Of a stretch of 64,000 nucleotides of DNA, positions 47,660-61,539 are shown piece by piece. Position numbers and translations under genes: made by a program. A model generated the notes under the pieces. That model saw only the letters and a program-made list of their open reading frames with translations. It had not been told where the DNA came from and did no database searches. The stretch covers positions 24,173,309 through 24,237,308 of the forward strand of contig OY783193.1 in the NCBI GenBank assembly GCA_963678675.1, written 5' to 3'. Position 1 is the stretch's first letter; every line of letters begins with the position of its first letter. Source of the DNA: Xiphydria camelus (Eukaryota; Arthropoda; Insecta; Hymenoptera; Xiphydriidae).

Positions 47660-48620
47660 CGAAATTATGAATTATCAAATATATACAATTCTGATCAAAG
47701 CGGATTTCAACTAGAAATGCATACGGGCAGAACTTTAGCCGAAGAAGGTTCAAAGCAAATACAATGTTTAGTACAATCAGTTTCATCTACGACCCATAGT
47801 TATACCATTCAACGTACTATATCAGCCGAAGGGAAGCTTCTTTCTCCGCTTTTTTTAGTTTTAAAGGAGCCTACTGGCAAATTTGGACCGATCATAGAGG
47901 CAACTCTTTTTAGGCCAGAAAACGTTTATGTAGAAGTATCAATATCTGGAAAACTGACGTCAGGTAAAAAATTATATCTAATTTTGCTATATACTTATGC
48001 TTTTATTGATTTTCACACATTAAGTAATTTCAACAAAAAATACATATAAACAAATTTTAATTGTAAAACATTTTAAAATAAGGTTGAAAGAAGTATTTTT
48101 TCCACATACTGGTTCAAAAAGCTTATTATTAATTGATTTATGGACTGGACACTGTTCTCAAGCTGTTCAAGCCGTTAAGCCACCAAACAAGGAAGTTGAA
48201 GTTATGATAATACCTCAAGGCACTACAGGACGTATTCAACCTCTTGATGTCTACGGATTTAGAATATGGAAAAATTTTGTCAGACATTTTTCTGACAGTG
48301 TATTGTTAATGAATTATGACCTGAATTTACACGTGAGAAATAATATTATTAAACTGCAATCGCTCGTTCATAACCAATTTTCATCTCCACGATATGTGAA
48401 TCTTTTCAAATACTCGTGGTTCAAAAGTGGTTACACAGATTTTAGACCTGATGAATTTGAAAATCCTGTAAATTTTGCATTCGGAGAATCCTGTAAATCG
48501 CAATGTGAAATTCCAGGTTGCGAAAATATTGCCGTAATTCGTTGTTCATGGTGTCAAAAATCTCTATGCTTCAAACATTTTTTTGATGATTACCATTACT
48601 GTACCGCATACAATGAATAA
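47660..48620 (+). pseudogene. Tc5/pogo-like transposase, copy 2, N-terminus lost
   Basis: The catalytic core is present: YNSDQSGFQLE with the first Asp (47,693), LLLIDLWTGH with the second (48,135) and IQPLDVYGF with the third (48,246), 36 residues between the last two as in copy 1. An intron follows codon LTSG (donor CAG|GTAAAA at 47,964), but the acceptor before 48,083 is poor and about eight residues found in copy 1 are absent, so a small deletion is likely. The C-terminal cysteine/histidine cluster (CEIPGC, RCSWCQKSLCFKHFF, HYC) is complete and ends at TAA. The DNA-binding domain is missing, cut by the family B half element. Copy 1 and copy 2 differ at many residues, so they are separate lineages rather than recent duplicates. 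Confidence 0.85.
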
Positions 48621-48639
48621 AATCTGACGTACTCGTCAC

Positions 48640-49823
48640 CGTGGTTTTCTTCGGTACGCAATTTCCACCACTGATTAGAGTTGAAATTAACACGTTGCTT
48701 TTATACCCTTTGCGGGCGGAACCGCCCGACGAGCGAGCGTCGCCGATCCATGCGTATCTTATCATTCAGAAAAATAAACGTAAGCGAGCTGCTTCATAAT
48801 ACGTCCCCGCACCTGTAACCAGATTTGGACGGCTATATTCCGATACGCGTCCGCAACTGTAAAAAACATGAGCGGCTGGTTACCGACACTTGACCACAAA
48901 GTTTTAATAGCACCACATCATGAGTTTCAAGATTATCTTATTTGTGACCCTTTGTCTCTATTGAACCATGTATAAACAATTTTATCCACTGCATTTAAAA
49001 ATATGTCGCATCAAAAAAGAAACAAAAATAATACCCGGGGAAATATTATTTATCGTACATATACGAATAATTTTAATTGAATTGAACAATTATTAAATAA
49101 TATTTTATACGAAGTATATAATGTCATGAAATATATTTCATAAAATATTATGAAAAATGTTCAAGTACACGAAAATGAACGGAAAATTCACTTTACAAAT
49201 CCTATCTACAAAAGCTATAAGAAAAAGAAGACGAGAGGTTGACAAAAAAATAAATAAATAAAGATAAATGATTAAAATATGAGTATTTTTGAACGTAGCA
49301 GGATATAAGAAGCCCATAAAAATTTTTTTGAAATATAAGTGAAAATACGTAAGAAAAAATTCAAAAGATTTTTCTGCAATTGATGGACGTGAACATAGGA
49401 AAGATTTCCTCGATAAACTCAATTTTTTCGAAAAAAGCCGAAACACGTATTTTCTACTTTTTTTTGCTCTTTTAATTGCCATTGGTCTCAAAAAAAATAT
49501 GCAATGGTTTTTTTCTTACAATGATTTTGTGTATTTCAACCCTTATAATTTTTTAATTAATTATCCCAATGAAATGTAACAAATTGCATTTTTCATCATT
49601 TTTTATGTAGATTATTATCCACTTGGTTTCATTTCAAAAGATCAATTGCAAGTATGTGAAAACCAGCAATCACCCTTAGGAGCAGTCAATTTTGAGGGTT
49701 AATTTCACCCCTTAGAAATGTATTTCCGCACGTAAAAATATATGTATCTCTTAGATTTTGACGTAGAATAACATATATCAAAATGAACGAAATCGGCGAG
49801 GTACACCTGGGACGGTTTCCTTG
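48640..49823. repeat. Right inverted repeat, Tc5-like element 2
   Basis: At least 48,823-49,823 is the reverse complement of the left arm (36,486-35,491). The inner part (48,640-48,822), with GGGCGGAACCGCCCG, has no left partner because the left arm is interrupted at 36,487. No gene. Confidence 0.82.
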
Positions 49824-50060
49824 TTAGTTACGCCATATAAATTGATTGTTCTCTATTGATAGAGACCAGAATAAATTTTATAACTTACATATTAACAGAG
49901 ATTCATCCTTAGCAACGCGAAACCACGCCCCTTGCGCCTCAAAGTCGAGGATTTCATTTCTCGGCCGCGATATATACGTGGGATCAAAATCATGGAGAAC
50001 AGGATGTCAAAACGATATGACCATGTATTTCAACGAAATATGTACAGGAAATATATACAT
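49824..50060. repeat. Family E fragment, right half of a split copy
   Basis: TTAGTTACGCCATATAAATTG continues the copy that stops at 35,490. Homology fades after about 49,990. Confidence 0.85.
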
Positions 50061-50170
50061 GGCTAAATATTGCCCGCAAACGTCACTCAACTCACACCGA
50101 ACCTCAATCTCTACGACCTCTACCACTGAATCTCAATCTACCATCCCTGAACTCTGCGAACTCTAAGGTT

Positions 50171-51067
50171 GGCCGCATACTTACTACTATCGGATCCGAC
50201 TGTCTGAAACGATTGTCGGATCGGAAGACTACCGCAGACATACGACAAAATGCGTCAGACTCTTACTACTATCGGATCCGATTGTCGGAAACGGTATTGA
50301 GACGCAAGGATATTAGGGACCGAGTCCTCGTCACGCGCGGGACTCGTGAAAGAAAACTCGAAATTGCAAGCATTAAAAAACGCCCGTGAAAAGGCTGTAA
50401 AGCGTCCTTGATAACAACCCAACGGGAGGCTCGATCGGGAAAGTCCAACTTTCCGTATCCAGATGTTTACATTCCTTGTCTAGGTGCTTACACGCTGAAT
50501 GCACTGTACATATTCTGCGGTACGCTTCGTATATTCTTCGCTGATGGCGATATTAATTATAGGTGTCGAGGTATTTTCGTGGTCGTGATATATCAAACGG
50601 TACGAAATGATGTGTAATGTCCGTCTATCGTGAGACAGAACACACGATTTCGCCAGTTTGCATTCAAAAGTCGACTCTTGCACACCACAACTGATCTTCA
50701 GACGACTGACTTGGAAGGCGACTAGTGAGGCAGGGGTACGGTGGTCACTTGTCCAAGGATAGCGAAGGACAGAGGGTGCCCGTGCCCCCCTGAAATTGGA
50801 AAACTGGATCGAGGCGCCGTTGTGCTTGCCGAAATACAATCGTATGTTTGCTGCGTAGTATATAAAAACAATCGTAGAGAACGCGCCTTCCGATAGTCGG
50901 TAGGACGGTCGGACGCCTTCGGCCTGCATCCGACTCGGACGTCCGATCCGACATCGGATCGGCAGTGTGCGGTAGGATCATATAAACTTAGAGTATTTTG
51001 AACTTCAGATTTCCGGATCCGACAATCGTTTCAGACAATCGGATCCGATAGTAGTAAGTATGCGGCC
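50171..51067. mobile_element. DNA element with 65-bp inverted repeats
   Basis: GGCCGCATACTTACTACTAT at the left and its complement at the right; both ends continue into CGGATCCGA and GAAACGATTGTCGGATC. A third copy of the ACTACTATCGGATCC block lies at 50,263. It breaks the LINE coding sequence just after FIHRMRLTVGG. The content is non-coding. A segment at 50,404-50,490 is shared with 17,275-17,335. Confidence 0.7.
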
Positions 51068-53808
51068 GCCCTCCGACGGTAAGTCGCATCCGATGAATGA
51101 ATCGCGAGTCGGCAAAACGCGAAAAGCCGCCAATCCGGAGGAAGTAATGGACCACTTCGCCCGTCCCGGCCACTTACCTTGATCCCGCTTCGCCAATAAG
51201 GTGCCGCGGTAGTACTCGACACTGCCACCCTCATCTTGTGCACTATCTCTGCGCGTGCGGCGGGTGGCACGATTGTCGCTCGGTTTCGAGTCCCTCTCAA
51301 CTCGATCGCCAACTCCTCCCGTGCCTCAGACCATGTCCAACGCACGTTGAGTCTCGTTGACTGTCTCCTAGCGGCGTTACGCGCTGAAGACCAGAGGGAC
51401 TTAACGTCTCCGTGCCTGGTGAAATCCCCCTCCAGCGAACCAGAGTTCCAGAGGAATTCCAACATCTCGTTCATGCACGGCTCTTGGCCGAGCCGCTTCT
51501 TGACCGCCGCCCTCAACCCGCTACTCGCGATTGCTCTAACCACCGCATCCTCCGAGGTCAGCATTCTGAAGGCGTGGGCGATGGTGAGTGCATCCGCGAG
51601 ATCAGCAAGCGGAAGTAGTCCTCCTCCCCCTATGGATGGAGGTAGGAAGACCACCTTCGCGCTAACGCGCTAAGGAAGATGAAGCCAGCTTTTGGCCAGC
51701 CTTTTCAACAAGCGGTCGACTTCCACGAGTGGCCCTTTCTCCATCCTCATTCCCCTTAGACCGAAGTCCATACGCGACAGCACAAACTTGGCTACCGCGC
51801 CGAAATTCTGCTAAGGGGCGAGTAGGGAGGCATCAATCGCTCTGAGGCATTTAACGATTTCAACGAGCGTCTTTATTGGGGTCTGACGCACGTTGGCACC
51901 GGTGGGCATGCCCAAATGGGGGTAATCGTCGGCATCCGTTAGGGCACAGACGGGCTCTCCTTGGAGAGTGAATACAGTCGGCAGCACCTGATGACTACCC
52001 TTGTAGATCATGTGCAGGGTGGCACATTTGGCCGGGTTAAAGTGTAAGCCAATCCGCTGTGCTGCACTCTCCGCTGCGGACAGGAGGAGTCGCATCCCGT
52101 CGGGGCCGTTAGCAACCAAAGCAAGGTCGTCCGCGTACGTCAGAGTGTTCAATCTCGTCCCGCGTAAGTCGTACCCCGCATCCGTGTATGCAAGGGCACG
52201 CAGTACGGGCTCGAGCGCGAGATTGAACACCATGGGGAATCCGTCCGCAGTTCTCACTCTAGTAGTGGCCCCTCGGTAAAAGCTCCCCACCAAACGGCGG
52301 AGAGATGCAGGAACCTGGGCTCCTTCCAACGCGGCGGTGATGGAGGTGTGGGGGACCAAACTGAAGGCGTTCCTGCGATCCAGTCACGCCACCACCACCT
52401 CCTTTCCAGTTCGGCGTGCGTCCTGAATGGCCTATTGAAGCACGAAGGAGTGCTCGTAGCATCCCTCGTACTTCAAGAAGCACTTCGTGAGGCGATCGGC
52501 CAGGATGGCAGCGAACAGCTTCGCGAGGACGGAACCCATCGCAAGTGGGCGCCAATTGTCCAGATCGTCCTGATCCCCTTTCTTGAACAGTAGAACGGTG
52601 TTCAATGTCTTCCACCCCACCCCAGGTTTCAAGGATCACCTCCAGCCTGCGGCATGCGTTGTAAACCGCGGTCAGGACACGCGCACTGGGGTTAACCCTT
52701 CGCAAGTCACGATATTAGCCGCATCCTTGAGCTGATGGAACACCTCGAGCTGACTGAAGGGTGATACCAGTCGTCGTCGTCGTCGTCCTGCGACGGGGGC
52801 TCAGTCGGCCAGCCCCTGACAAGACCTTCCGGGGCCTCGCGCCGGCGATACATTTCCTCGAAGTGATGCAGTACCCTCTCTCGTGGTACTGTATAGTGCA
52901 CGGTAGGGCCCTGCATTACCTCGCCAGGGATCTTGTCTATATAAACGCTGGATGTGAGTCGCACAACTCACGCGATCCATGGGAGGAGGAAGCGGGGGGT
53001 CAGGCTGATCCGTGAGATCAGCCACTTGTTCCGAGTTCGCGTCCTCAGTATCTCGTCTCGGGCGTGGCCGACCGCCCCCACGGCGGGGAACATTTCGCGC
53101 ACCGGAGGCGGCGGGCCCGGCAGGGATCGCAGCCTGAAAACGCGTGGCAAGTCGCCTCGCCAGCGCTTCCAACTCATCAAGAAACGAGACAGCCTCGGCC
53201 ACTTCGATGAGTTCGACACACTCAGTCTCGCTGAAACAAGGCTGAGGCGCAGAACTATCGGGCAGCGTCGGCTGGGCGTTGATCCTACCGGGCCCGGCAC
53301 CTCCAGTGCCGCGCGACACACCCAGTCCTCCCGCACCCATAAGGGTCAGATCTGGTCGCCTTCGGGAAGCCGAGGCACCCTGACGAAGGGGTGGGGGAAC
53401 TAATGGGGGAACAAGCCCGGGCACCCGGGGACCACCGACGACACCACCATCATGATCGGGTTGAGAAGGACTTACCGGACGCTGAAATGGTGTAGTCCGA
53501 TCGCGGCGCGTGGAATTAAAACCGCGATGCCCTCCTACCTCAGTCCTTCCTCTAGTGTTGCGCGGTGGTACGTCGGGTCGGTGCTCCAGTCCTGCTGGGG
53601 CCGATGTTGACGGCGCAATCATTGCCGTCGTCTGAGTCGCTATCATCGCAGTCATCCTCGTCGTCGTGGCAGCTGCTGTTGTAGTTGCCGCTGCCGCTGC
53701 TGCTGCTGATGTTGTTGCTACTGCAGCATCGGGGGAGTCCTCAGTGCGACCCTCAAGTGTTGATCGGACTGCTGCACAGTGGGGCAAAACACCCTTAAAG
53801 TTGGCATA

Positions 53809-54148
53809 CCGTATGTCCCACTCTGTATTGGCCAGTTTGAAATTACCTTCGGGCAGGCTTGGTCGGTACTCGAGTCATTTAATACCGGTAGAAGTCGAGC
53901 CGGTAGTTAGAGTAGGTGTCAATTCGGGTGATCGAAGCGTCTAACATCAAAATTGTGAATTTATGAATAATGGTGAGTAATTTCCATTATCCACAAATTC
54001 ATAATTTCGAGGTTAGACGCTACGAACTCCCGAATTGACACCAACTCTAACTACCGACTCGACTTCTACCGGTAATAAATGACTCGAGTACCGACCAAGC
54101 CTGCCCTAAGGTAATTTCAAATTGGCCAATACAGAGTGGGACATACGG
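53809..54148. mobile_element. Palindromic MITE, family C, complete (340 bp)
   Basis: CCGTATGTCCCACTCTGTAT at the left and its complement at the right, with TA on both sides. Nearly the whole element is palindromic. It is inserted just inside the left end of the CACAGTG element. Confidence 0.9.
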
Positions 54149-54378
54149 TATATTCAAAAAATCAAAGGTCGTTTGTACGTAAACTGATATGGTATTCATG
54201 TAACCCACACACAGACGCAGGTAATGGTTGAAGGAATTTGCCCTGTTACCAAATGGGAGGATGTGACACCTACAAACTCAGTCAGAGGCAGTGAGTAAGT
54301 GGATGTTCAGTTGAATTATAGTGTCCATTTGATGTTGTGTTATTTCAAAAACTTTACTTTGCAATTAATTTGTGTGTT

Positions 54379-54397
54379 ATGGAGCCTTCAACCTCAG
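54379..54397 (+). other. Possible first exon (MEPSTS)
   Basis: ATGGAGCCTTCAACCTCAG is followed by GTATGT, a strong donor. It could be the start of a lost gene of the CACAGTG element. Nothing downstream matches as a second exon. Confidence 0.3.
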
Positions 54398-54804
54398 GTA
54401 TGTACTAATGTTTAAGTAGTCTGTTTAGGGTAAATTAAAAAATATTTGCTATTTACAAGGTTTTAAATAAATCGGTATTTTACGTTAATTGAAATAGCAG
54501 TTTCTAAGAAGTAACTATAAGAATATAGTTGTGTTCCGAGGGTGTCCGAGTATTAATTTTTGCTTTATTGCAGTCAATATTTATTGCAGAACTTGGATTC
54601 ACTTAATTTTCTTACCCATACTTGCCTCTTTTTTTATAATACCTACTTTTCTGAAAGGTAACGTGGTATTTTGATGATGCTTTTACATCAAATCTGCACA
54701 TAATTCTTGTAATCATGGTTTTTTTTTGAACGGAGAGGTTTGGTGGTTTTTGACAAGAGTATCATTTGTTTGTAGTTTTATACAGGGTCTTAGAAAAACA
54801 CTAA

Positions 54805-54995
54805 AGGTCCAAGCACCCTTAGGCGAAGCAAAGTGCCGCGAAGCGAAAAGCTACCATTTTATATTTCATTGCTTCTTACGAGGTAGTTCGCGACGCTTCT
54901 GTTCATTTCGCTTAGCTCAAGTGTACGTTACCTCGTAAGAAGCAATTAAATAAAATGGTAGCTTCGCTTCGCCTAAGTGTGCTTCGACCTTAAGA
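54805..54995. repeat. Palindromic MITE-like repeat
   Basis: AGCACCCTTAGGCGAAGC and GCTTCGCCTAAGTGTGCT are complementary ends; inner arms (TTGCTTCTTACGAGGTA and complement) flank a GC-rich loop. Confidence 0.8.
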
Positions 54996-55461
54996 GTTAT
55001 CCTGGCAGGTTATAGTTTCTTGATATTCCGTCAAACGATTAGTCCAGGCAACGAAGACCGAAAAAGGCCAAAAAGCGGAAAAAATGTTAATCTTTTTACA
55101 GTGTAACATTGATTCCAGAACATTTTGGCGTTTTATTCGGTATTATGTAATACGTATATAGGTATGATATAATAGGTTTCATTTTTTGCACGTGTTGTGT
55201 ATCCTAAACTAGGATAAGAATGGAGCTAAAAGTGCCGCAGGTAAAAAGTACCATATCGATAGATTTTTGCGATTAAACCATTTTGTTTATTCGCAAACTA
55301 AGTAAGTAAGTAATGTTTAACTGTTTGTATTATATATGCCATACGAATTAATAATTTCTTATAAAAAGTATTTTTTTCACCATTACGTTTGCTACGAACC
55401 ATTGAAATAATTTTTGCCAACTTTACCTACACTTGGCTCATATTGCTTTTTAAAATTTTGA

Positions 55462-55612
55462 CTTTGAATTCGTAATCAGCGACCCCAAAAACCCTCGAGT
55501 ACACTATTTCACCCAGATTCGATCAATTTTTGAGGAACCTTTCCGCCATATTGTTTTTCGAAATTTTGACTTTGGATTCGTAATCAGCGACCCCAAAAAC
55601 CCCCGAGTACTC
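55462..55612. repeat. Subterminal repeat of the CACAGTG element
   Basis: CGTAATCAGCGACCCCAAAA occurs at 55,471 and 55,579 (108 bp apart), followed each time by ACCCYCGAGTAC. The same core appears three times near the right end of the element at 57,388-60,778. Confidence 0.85.
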
Positions 55613-56827
55613 AATTTTACCCCGGTTATACACGATTTTGAATTTATGCCAAATTTAAGGGTGCTTTTGCCCCACTGTGCGCTGGTGGGGGAGGAGGCCT
55701 CGCAGTGTTGTCCGCCCGGACTCGCCTCCAGATTTCCTCCTCTTCTTCATCGGGCACCTCCCGACGCTCCACATGGTACTCGACGACCCCTGCGAGATAC
55801 TCACGGGTCGCCGAGTATCTTCTTCTTACTGCTTTCAGCTCTGGTGTGTGAGGCAGCATTTCCACCTCCGGGGGAGCAGGTGTTTGTGGGAAAGAGGTAT
55901 TCCACCAGAACAGCTCGTCGTCACCCGAGGACGACGACTGCGATCCGCTTGGTGGTGTTATTGATCGCCTGGGACGACCTGATCTTAAGACCCTTGGTCG
56001 TCCCGCGACGGAGAGGGTGACAGGTCCGTCGCTGAGGCATCTGGCGGGGATTTCTCTCGTCTCTTCTTCACTCCCGGCACCCGCATCTGATGTTACGGCG
56101 GGCGCCTCGTCTGGTTCTTCCTCCTCCTCTTCCACGATCACGTCCTCCATCCTTGGTGGTGTTCGGGGGGGGGGGGAGGGGGTTGTCCTTCCGGGATGGA
56201 TGAGGTGGGCACTATGATGTTGCTGGGCGGGGTCGACGGGATAGAGGTATCCTCTCGAGGACGACGAAGGGCTGCATGGTCTGCATCTGCTGCAGCCGTC
56301 GTTGTATCTGCTCGCGCTGCTCTCGGAGTGTTGCTCCCTCGTCGGCAACGGGGGCAACGACGGGCGTTGGGGAAGAGGGGGGGAGCGACGATGGCGGCGT
56401 ACGTCATCTCCGAGGTGACCGCTGGTGACCTCCGGAACCGCTGCACTGGCCGCTCGGTAGACCGATCCTCGGTAGTCGCTCGTTTCCTCCTTGCCTGGCT
56501 CCTCGTAACTCTTGGGGACTCAGACGAGGTGCTAGTCGCGCGTCCCTGCGTGGTCGTCACACCTCGCTTGGACTTGGTCTGCGAGGGACGGGTGGAAGTC
56601 GTCCCGACGAAGGAACACTCCAAGCACGCATACTCGATGTAAAGACTCGCGTGACTAGGTTCGTTGCTCCTGGCAATAGTGGCTAGGTGCTTCGACAATT
56701 CCGCTGTCCAAAGGGAAAAGCTCCCCTTGGAGCGATTCATGCCTGTACCGCCGAAGCAGACGGGACATCGAAATACCTCCGGAAGAGGTACCTCGATCCT
56801 CAGAGGGACGCGTGGTAGTGTCGCCAT

Positions 56828-57194
56828 CTTGTAGTGATCGGAGTAGATTATAGGAAAACTTAACCGACGGTCAAGTCAAGCTAACTGAGAGAGGGTACTC
56901 TAACGGACTCGCCAGGCGGCGTGACGATTTCCCGCCACACACCACTCAGCTCCTCGTGCTAGAGGGGAGAGGAAGATGGCGGCAACTGAACCGCGGGAGT
57001 CACTCCGAGGAGAGGCTAGCGCAGTGACAGCTGTTACCACCCGTGCAATGAGATTAGGGACGCCGATGGGCACATAGCCGCGGGAATCGCTCCTAAGAGC
57101 GACACGTGCAGCAGGGAACCTGTCACCGAGGGAGGTTAGAAGGGAAGATGTCGGGTAAGGCTAGGTCGCCTTGCAGCGATCGACATCGGATGCC
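56828..57194. other. GC-rich leader of the LINE
   Basis: The stretch just upstream (on -) of the LINE start codon, without a frame of its own. It probably belongs to the LINE 5' untranslated region, which resumes after 61,145. Confidence 0.5.
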
Positions 57195-58239
57195 TTAGGC
57201 TAATATTTCATGGATTCGACACGTCGGATTGTCGTATACGACAAGTCACTCCGATTGGCTATGAGAAAAAGTGGTGGTGGTGGAAATCTGTCAATCCGAC
57301 GGTATTTTTCGTCGTTCGAAAGTTCAACAGTGCTGAACTTCAAGCGACGGTTTCGTACGATGAAAAATAGGGTCGTGTGCATGGCCGCACAGTGGGCCAA
57401 AACGCCGAAAACCTGGCCAAAACTCGAAAAAAAAAGTTTCGCGTTAGGGATTTTCCTTCATCACGTTGGCTAGAGAATCCCTTGAAGTGTATGTATTCAT
57501 AGGAATTAGGTCCTCATTGTTCATATATCCTTGGGAATACCAATCGGAAGTGAGCCTTCCTCTGAGTCGCGAGTCTCAGGCATCTGGCACGAAAACGAAC
57601 TCTTGCATTGTAATGCACGGTGAAGGAGCAAAATACGGCCGATTTGAGTGAAACAAAGTGGAACCTACTCATGAAAGTAAGTAGAAAATAATACAGTTAG
57701 TTTAGATTCTATTTTATGGAAAGGAAAAATTCTGGAAAGCCACTAGTACATTCAATTGTGAAAGATGAAAATAGGAAAAAATTTGGCTTCTTCAATGGAT
57801 AAATAAAAAGCCCCACCGGACCCCGCCGCAAAACTTACTGAATATTGTAGATGAAAGTGTTTTCTACCAATAAAAAAAACCAGCTGCATTTAGCTGCATT
57901 CTGATATTTTATGAATTTTTTTCGAATTTAACTGCGGGAAAAAGGAATTTCCACTATGTATACCTATGTGCAGTGGCACACGTATTTTCGAGCCAGAGGC
58001 TAGATGTTCAAATGGGCAGATCCCAAACAATGCGACTGCAGTTATGAAAATAATTTTAAAATTTCACGCGATTAATATTAATTTTGACTGCAAATTTATA
58101 TTAGTACTTAACCATTCACTATATATGTATATGTTTCGTTGCACGATTAGCAGACTCCTACCTACTGTGTCTTATTATTTATTATCATTTTGATTTAAGT
58201 AACGCGCTAATGAGAGCTAATCTCACCTATTGAGGTTAT

Positions 58240-60219
<1,980 letters not shown>

Positions 60220-60384
60220 GGACTCGAGGATTTATCCGATGATGATGGAGCCTTTTTTTGTGAAGATTTTACTCATGTACAGGTAATGTTATATATATCT
60301 ATACTAAATATATATAAATAATTTTCCATAAAAATAAATTCTGATAGATTCTAACCCGATCTTTATTTTTAGGATCATTCTCAT

Positions 60385-60720
60385 AAACTCTGTTGTGCTA
60401 TTCTGGACTCGGATTCATAATGAGCGACCCCGAAAACCCCCGGATACCCGAATTCAGAGCAATTACTCAACTTTACGTCAAGATTTGGACCACGCATGCG
60501 CCGTATCGCAGCGCCATCTAGGAATGTTGCTATCCTGACCTCGGATTCGTAATCAGCGACCCCGAAAACCCCCAGATACCCGAATTCAGAACAATTACTC
60601 CACTTTACGTCAAGATTTGGACCACGCATGCGCCGTATCGCAGCGCCATCTAGGAATTTTGCTATTCTGACCTCGGATTCGTAATCAGCGACCCCAAAAA
60701 CCTCCGATTACCCCAATTCA
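60385..60720. repeat. 132-bp subterminal tandem repeat of the Transib-like element
   Basis: The core GGATTCRTAATSAGCGACCC starts at about 60,411, 60,543 and 60,675, a period of 132 bp, and each is followed by CRAAAACC. The units also contain GACCACGCATGCGCCGTATC. The core is shared with 55,466-55,610. Confidence 0.88.
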
Positions 60721-61145
60721 AGTCAGTCCGTTAACTTTTTGAGTTTTGGCCAGGTTTTCGGCGTTTTGGCCCACTGTGGGCCGGGTGATGGCGCGACAGT
60801 ATGCTACGTTCAACGCCACCGATGGCTATCTGAGAAATATTGACGTTACAAGTTGTATTGGCACTGATGGTGCAAAAGTTTTTTGATTTTTTTGTTACAC
60901 GTATTCGTAAATTCATTTTACATATTACAATGAGGGCCCGGACTGCCAAACTTCACCACTTGGCGGCACCACCATTTCCAGACTGTCGTGGCGACAAACA
61001 GAAGTGTTATCAATTGATCCTATTTCATTCATCCGACAAGATATCTGCGACGGACCCCCACCCGATTTTTTCATAGCCAATCGGAGTGACTTGTCGTATA
61101 CGACAATCCGACGTGTCGGATCCATGAAATATTATATTAGCCTTA

Positions 61146-61539
61146 GAGCAAAGCTCGCTGGCGAGCGAGTGGGGGTCGATGGAAGGAGACCGGGCAATTC
61201 AAGAGGGCTAAAACCGATTCCTCCCTCGATAACTCCTTCCCGTTGCCGGTAAGGAGTTCGATTAAGGAAACAGAGTTGGACGAGCAGGAGTGGGTAAGAG
61301 CACTCTACCTACCTCCGATCACTTAACACTGGATGACGACTGCGTCCTCTGGTAACTCCACGGGGACTATCGCGAAGACTCTCCGCACTCGCGAGCTCTC
61401 TGCGCGGCTCACAGAGGGGCACTGCACGCAGTTATCGACACCCCGCGCGACACTTAACTAAAATAAATTAACACTTAACACAGAACACTCAGTTAAAATC
61501 AAACTAAACTATTAGATCACTTCCCGACTGAGCGTAAAG
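61146..61539. other. GC-rich flank, probably LINE-derived
   Basis: It follows the TTA duplication and resembles 56,828-57,194 in composition. No gene was seen. Confidence 0.4.

Larger units (their letters stand above)
35491..49823. mobile_element. Tc5-like transposon 2, expanded by nested inserts
   Basis: The ends are CAAGGAAACCGTCCCAGG and its complement, flanked by TTA (35,488-35,490 and 49,824-49,826). The uninserted sequence ATGCTTAGTTACGCC exists at 7,480 and 36,659, so the target was CTTAG: again CTNAG with a TNA duplication. The left arm (35,491-36,486) matches the right arm (48,823-49,823) closely, including GTGTCGGTAACCAGCCGCTC. Inside, a transposase pseudogene lies at 47,665-48,620. 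About 11 kb of other repeats has accumulated between the left arm and that gene, and the transposase N-terminus is gone. Confidence 0.88.
53775..55679. mobile_element. Transib-like element with CACAGTG ends, non-autonomous
   Basis: The left end is CACAGTGGGGCAAAACACCC and the right end is the complement of CACAGTGGGGCAAAAGCACC; both continue CTTAAA(G/T)TTGGCATA. The flanks are TGCTG (53,770-53,774) and CGCTG (55,680-55,684), a 5-bp duplication with one difference. It splits the LINE coding region. No transposase motif remains. A single leader-type exon is at 54,379. It holds a family C MITE, a 190-bp palindrome and a subterminal repeat shared with the autonomous element. Confidence 0.8.
51068..56827 (-). 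pseudogene. R2-like LINE (non-LTR retrotransposon), decayed
   Basis: Reading 56,827 down, the N-terminus has a zinc-finger-like block (CPVCFGG...HLATIARSNEPSH...CLEC), then a long low-complexity Pro/Ser/Arg region. After the inserted element (55,679-53,775) come Ala/Thr-rich and Arg-rich parts, the RIQ-like IQRLYR segment, ERVLHHFEEMY, and the RT: NTVLLFKKGDQDDLDNWRP (about 52,600), LNTLTYADDLALV with the YADD box (about 52,140), and NPAKCATLH. The end (51,654-51,068) keeps FADSRFIHR, which precedes the CCHC and endonuclease-like domain in R2-type elements, but the element is cut there at 51,067. Breaks include frameshifts near 52,700-52,960 and 52,260-52,450, and in-frame TAG stops in LLAP*QN (51,811) and LHLP*RV (51,672). 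The sequence is much richer in GC than its surroundings. Site preference cannot be told. Confidence 0.82.

Noticed and set aside
56196..56642. GC-rich plus-strand frames opposite the LINE
   Set aside because: Mirror frames of the minus-strand LINE coding region; no motif of their own.
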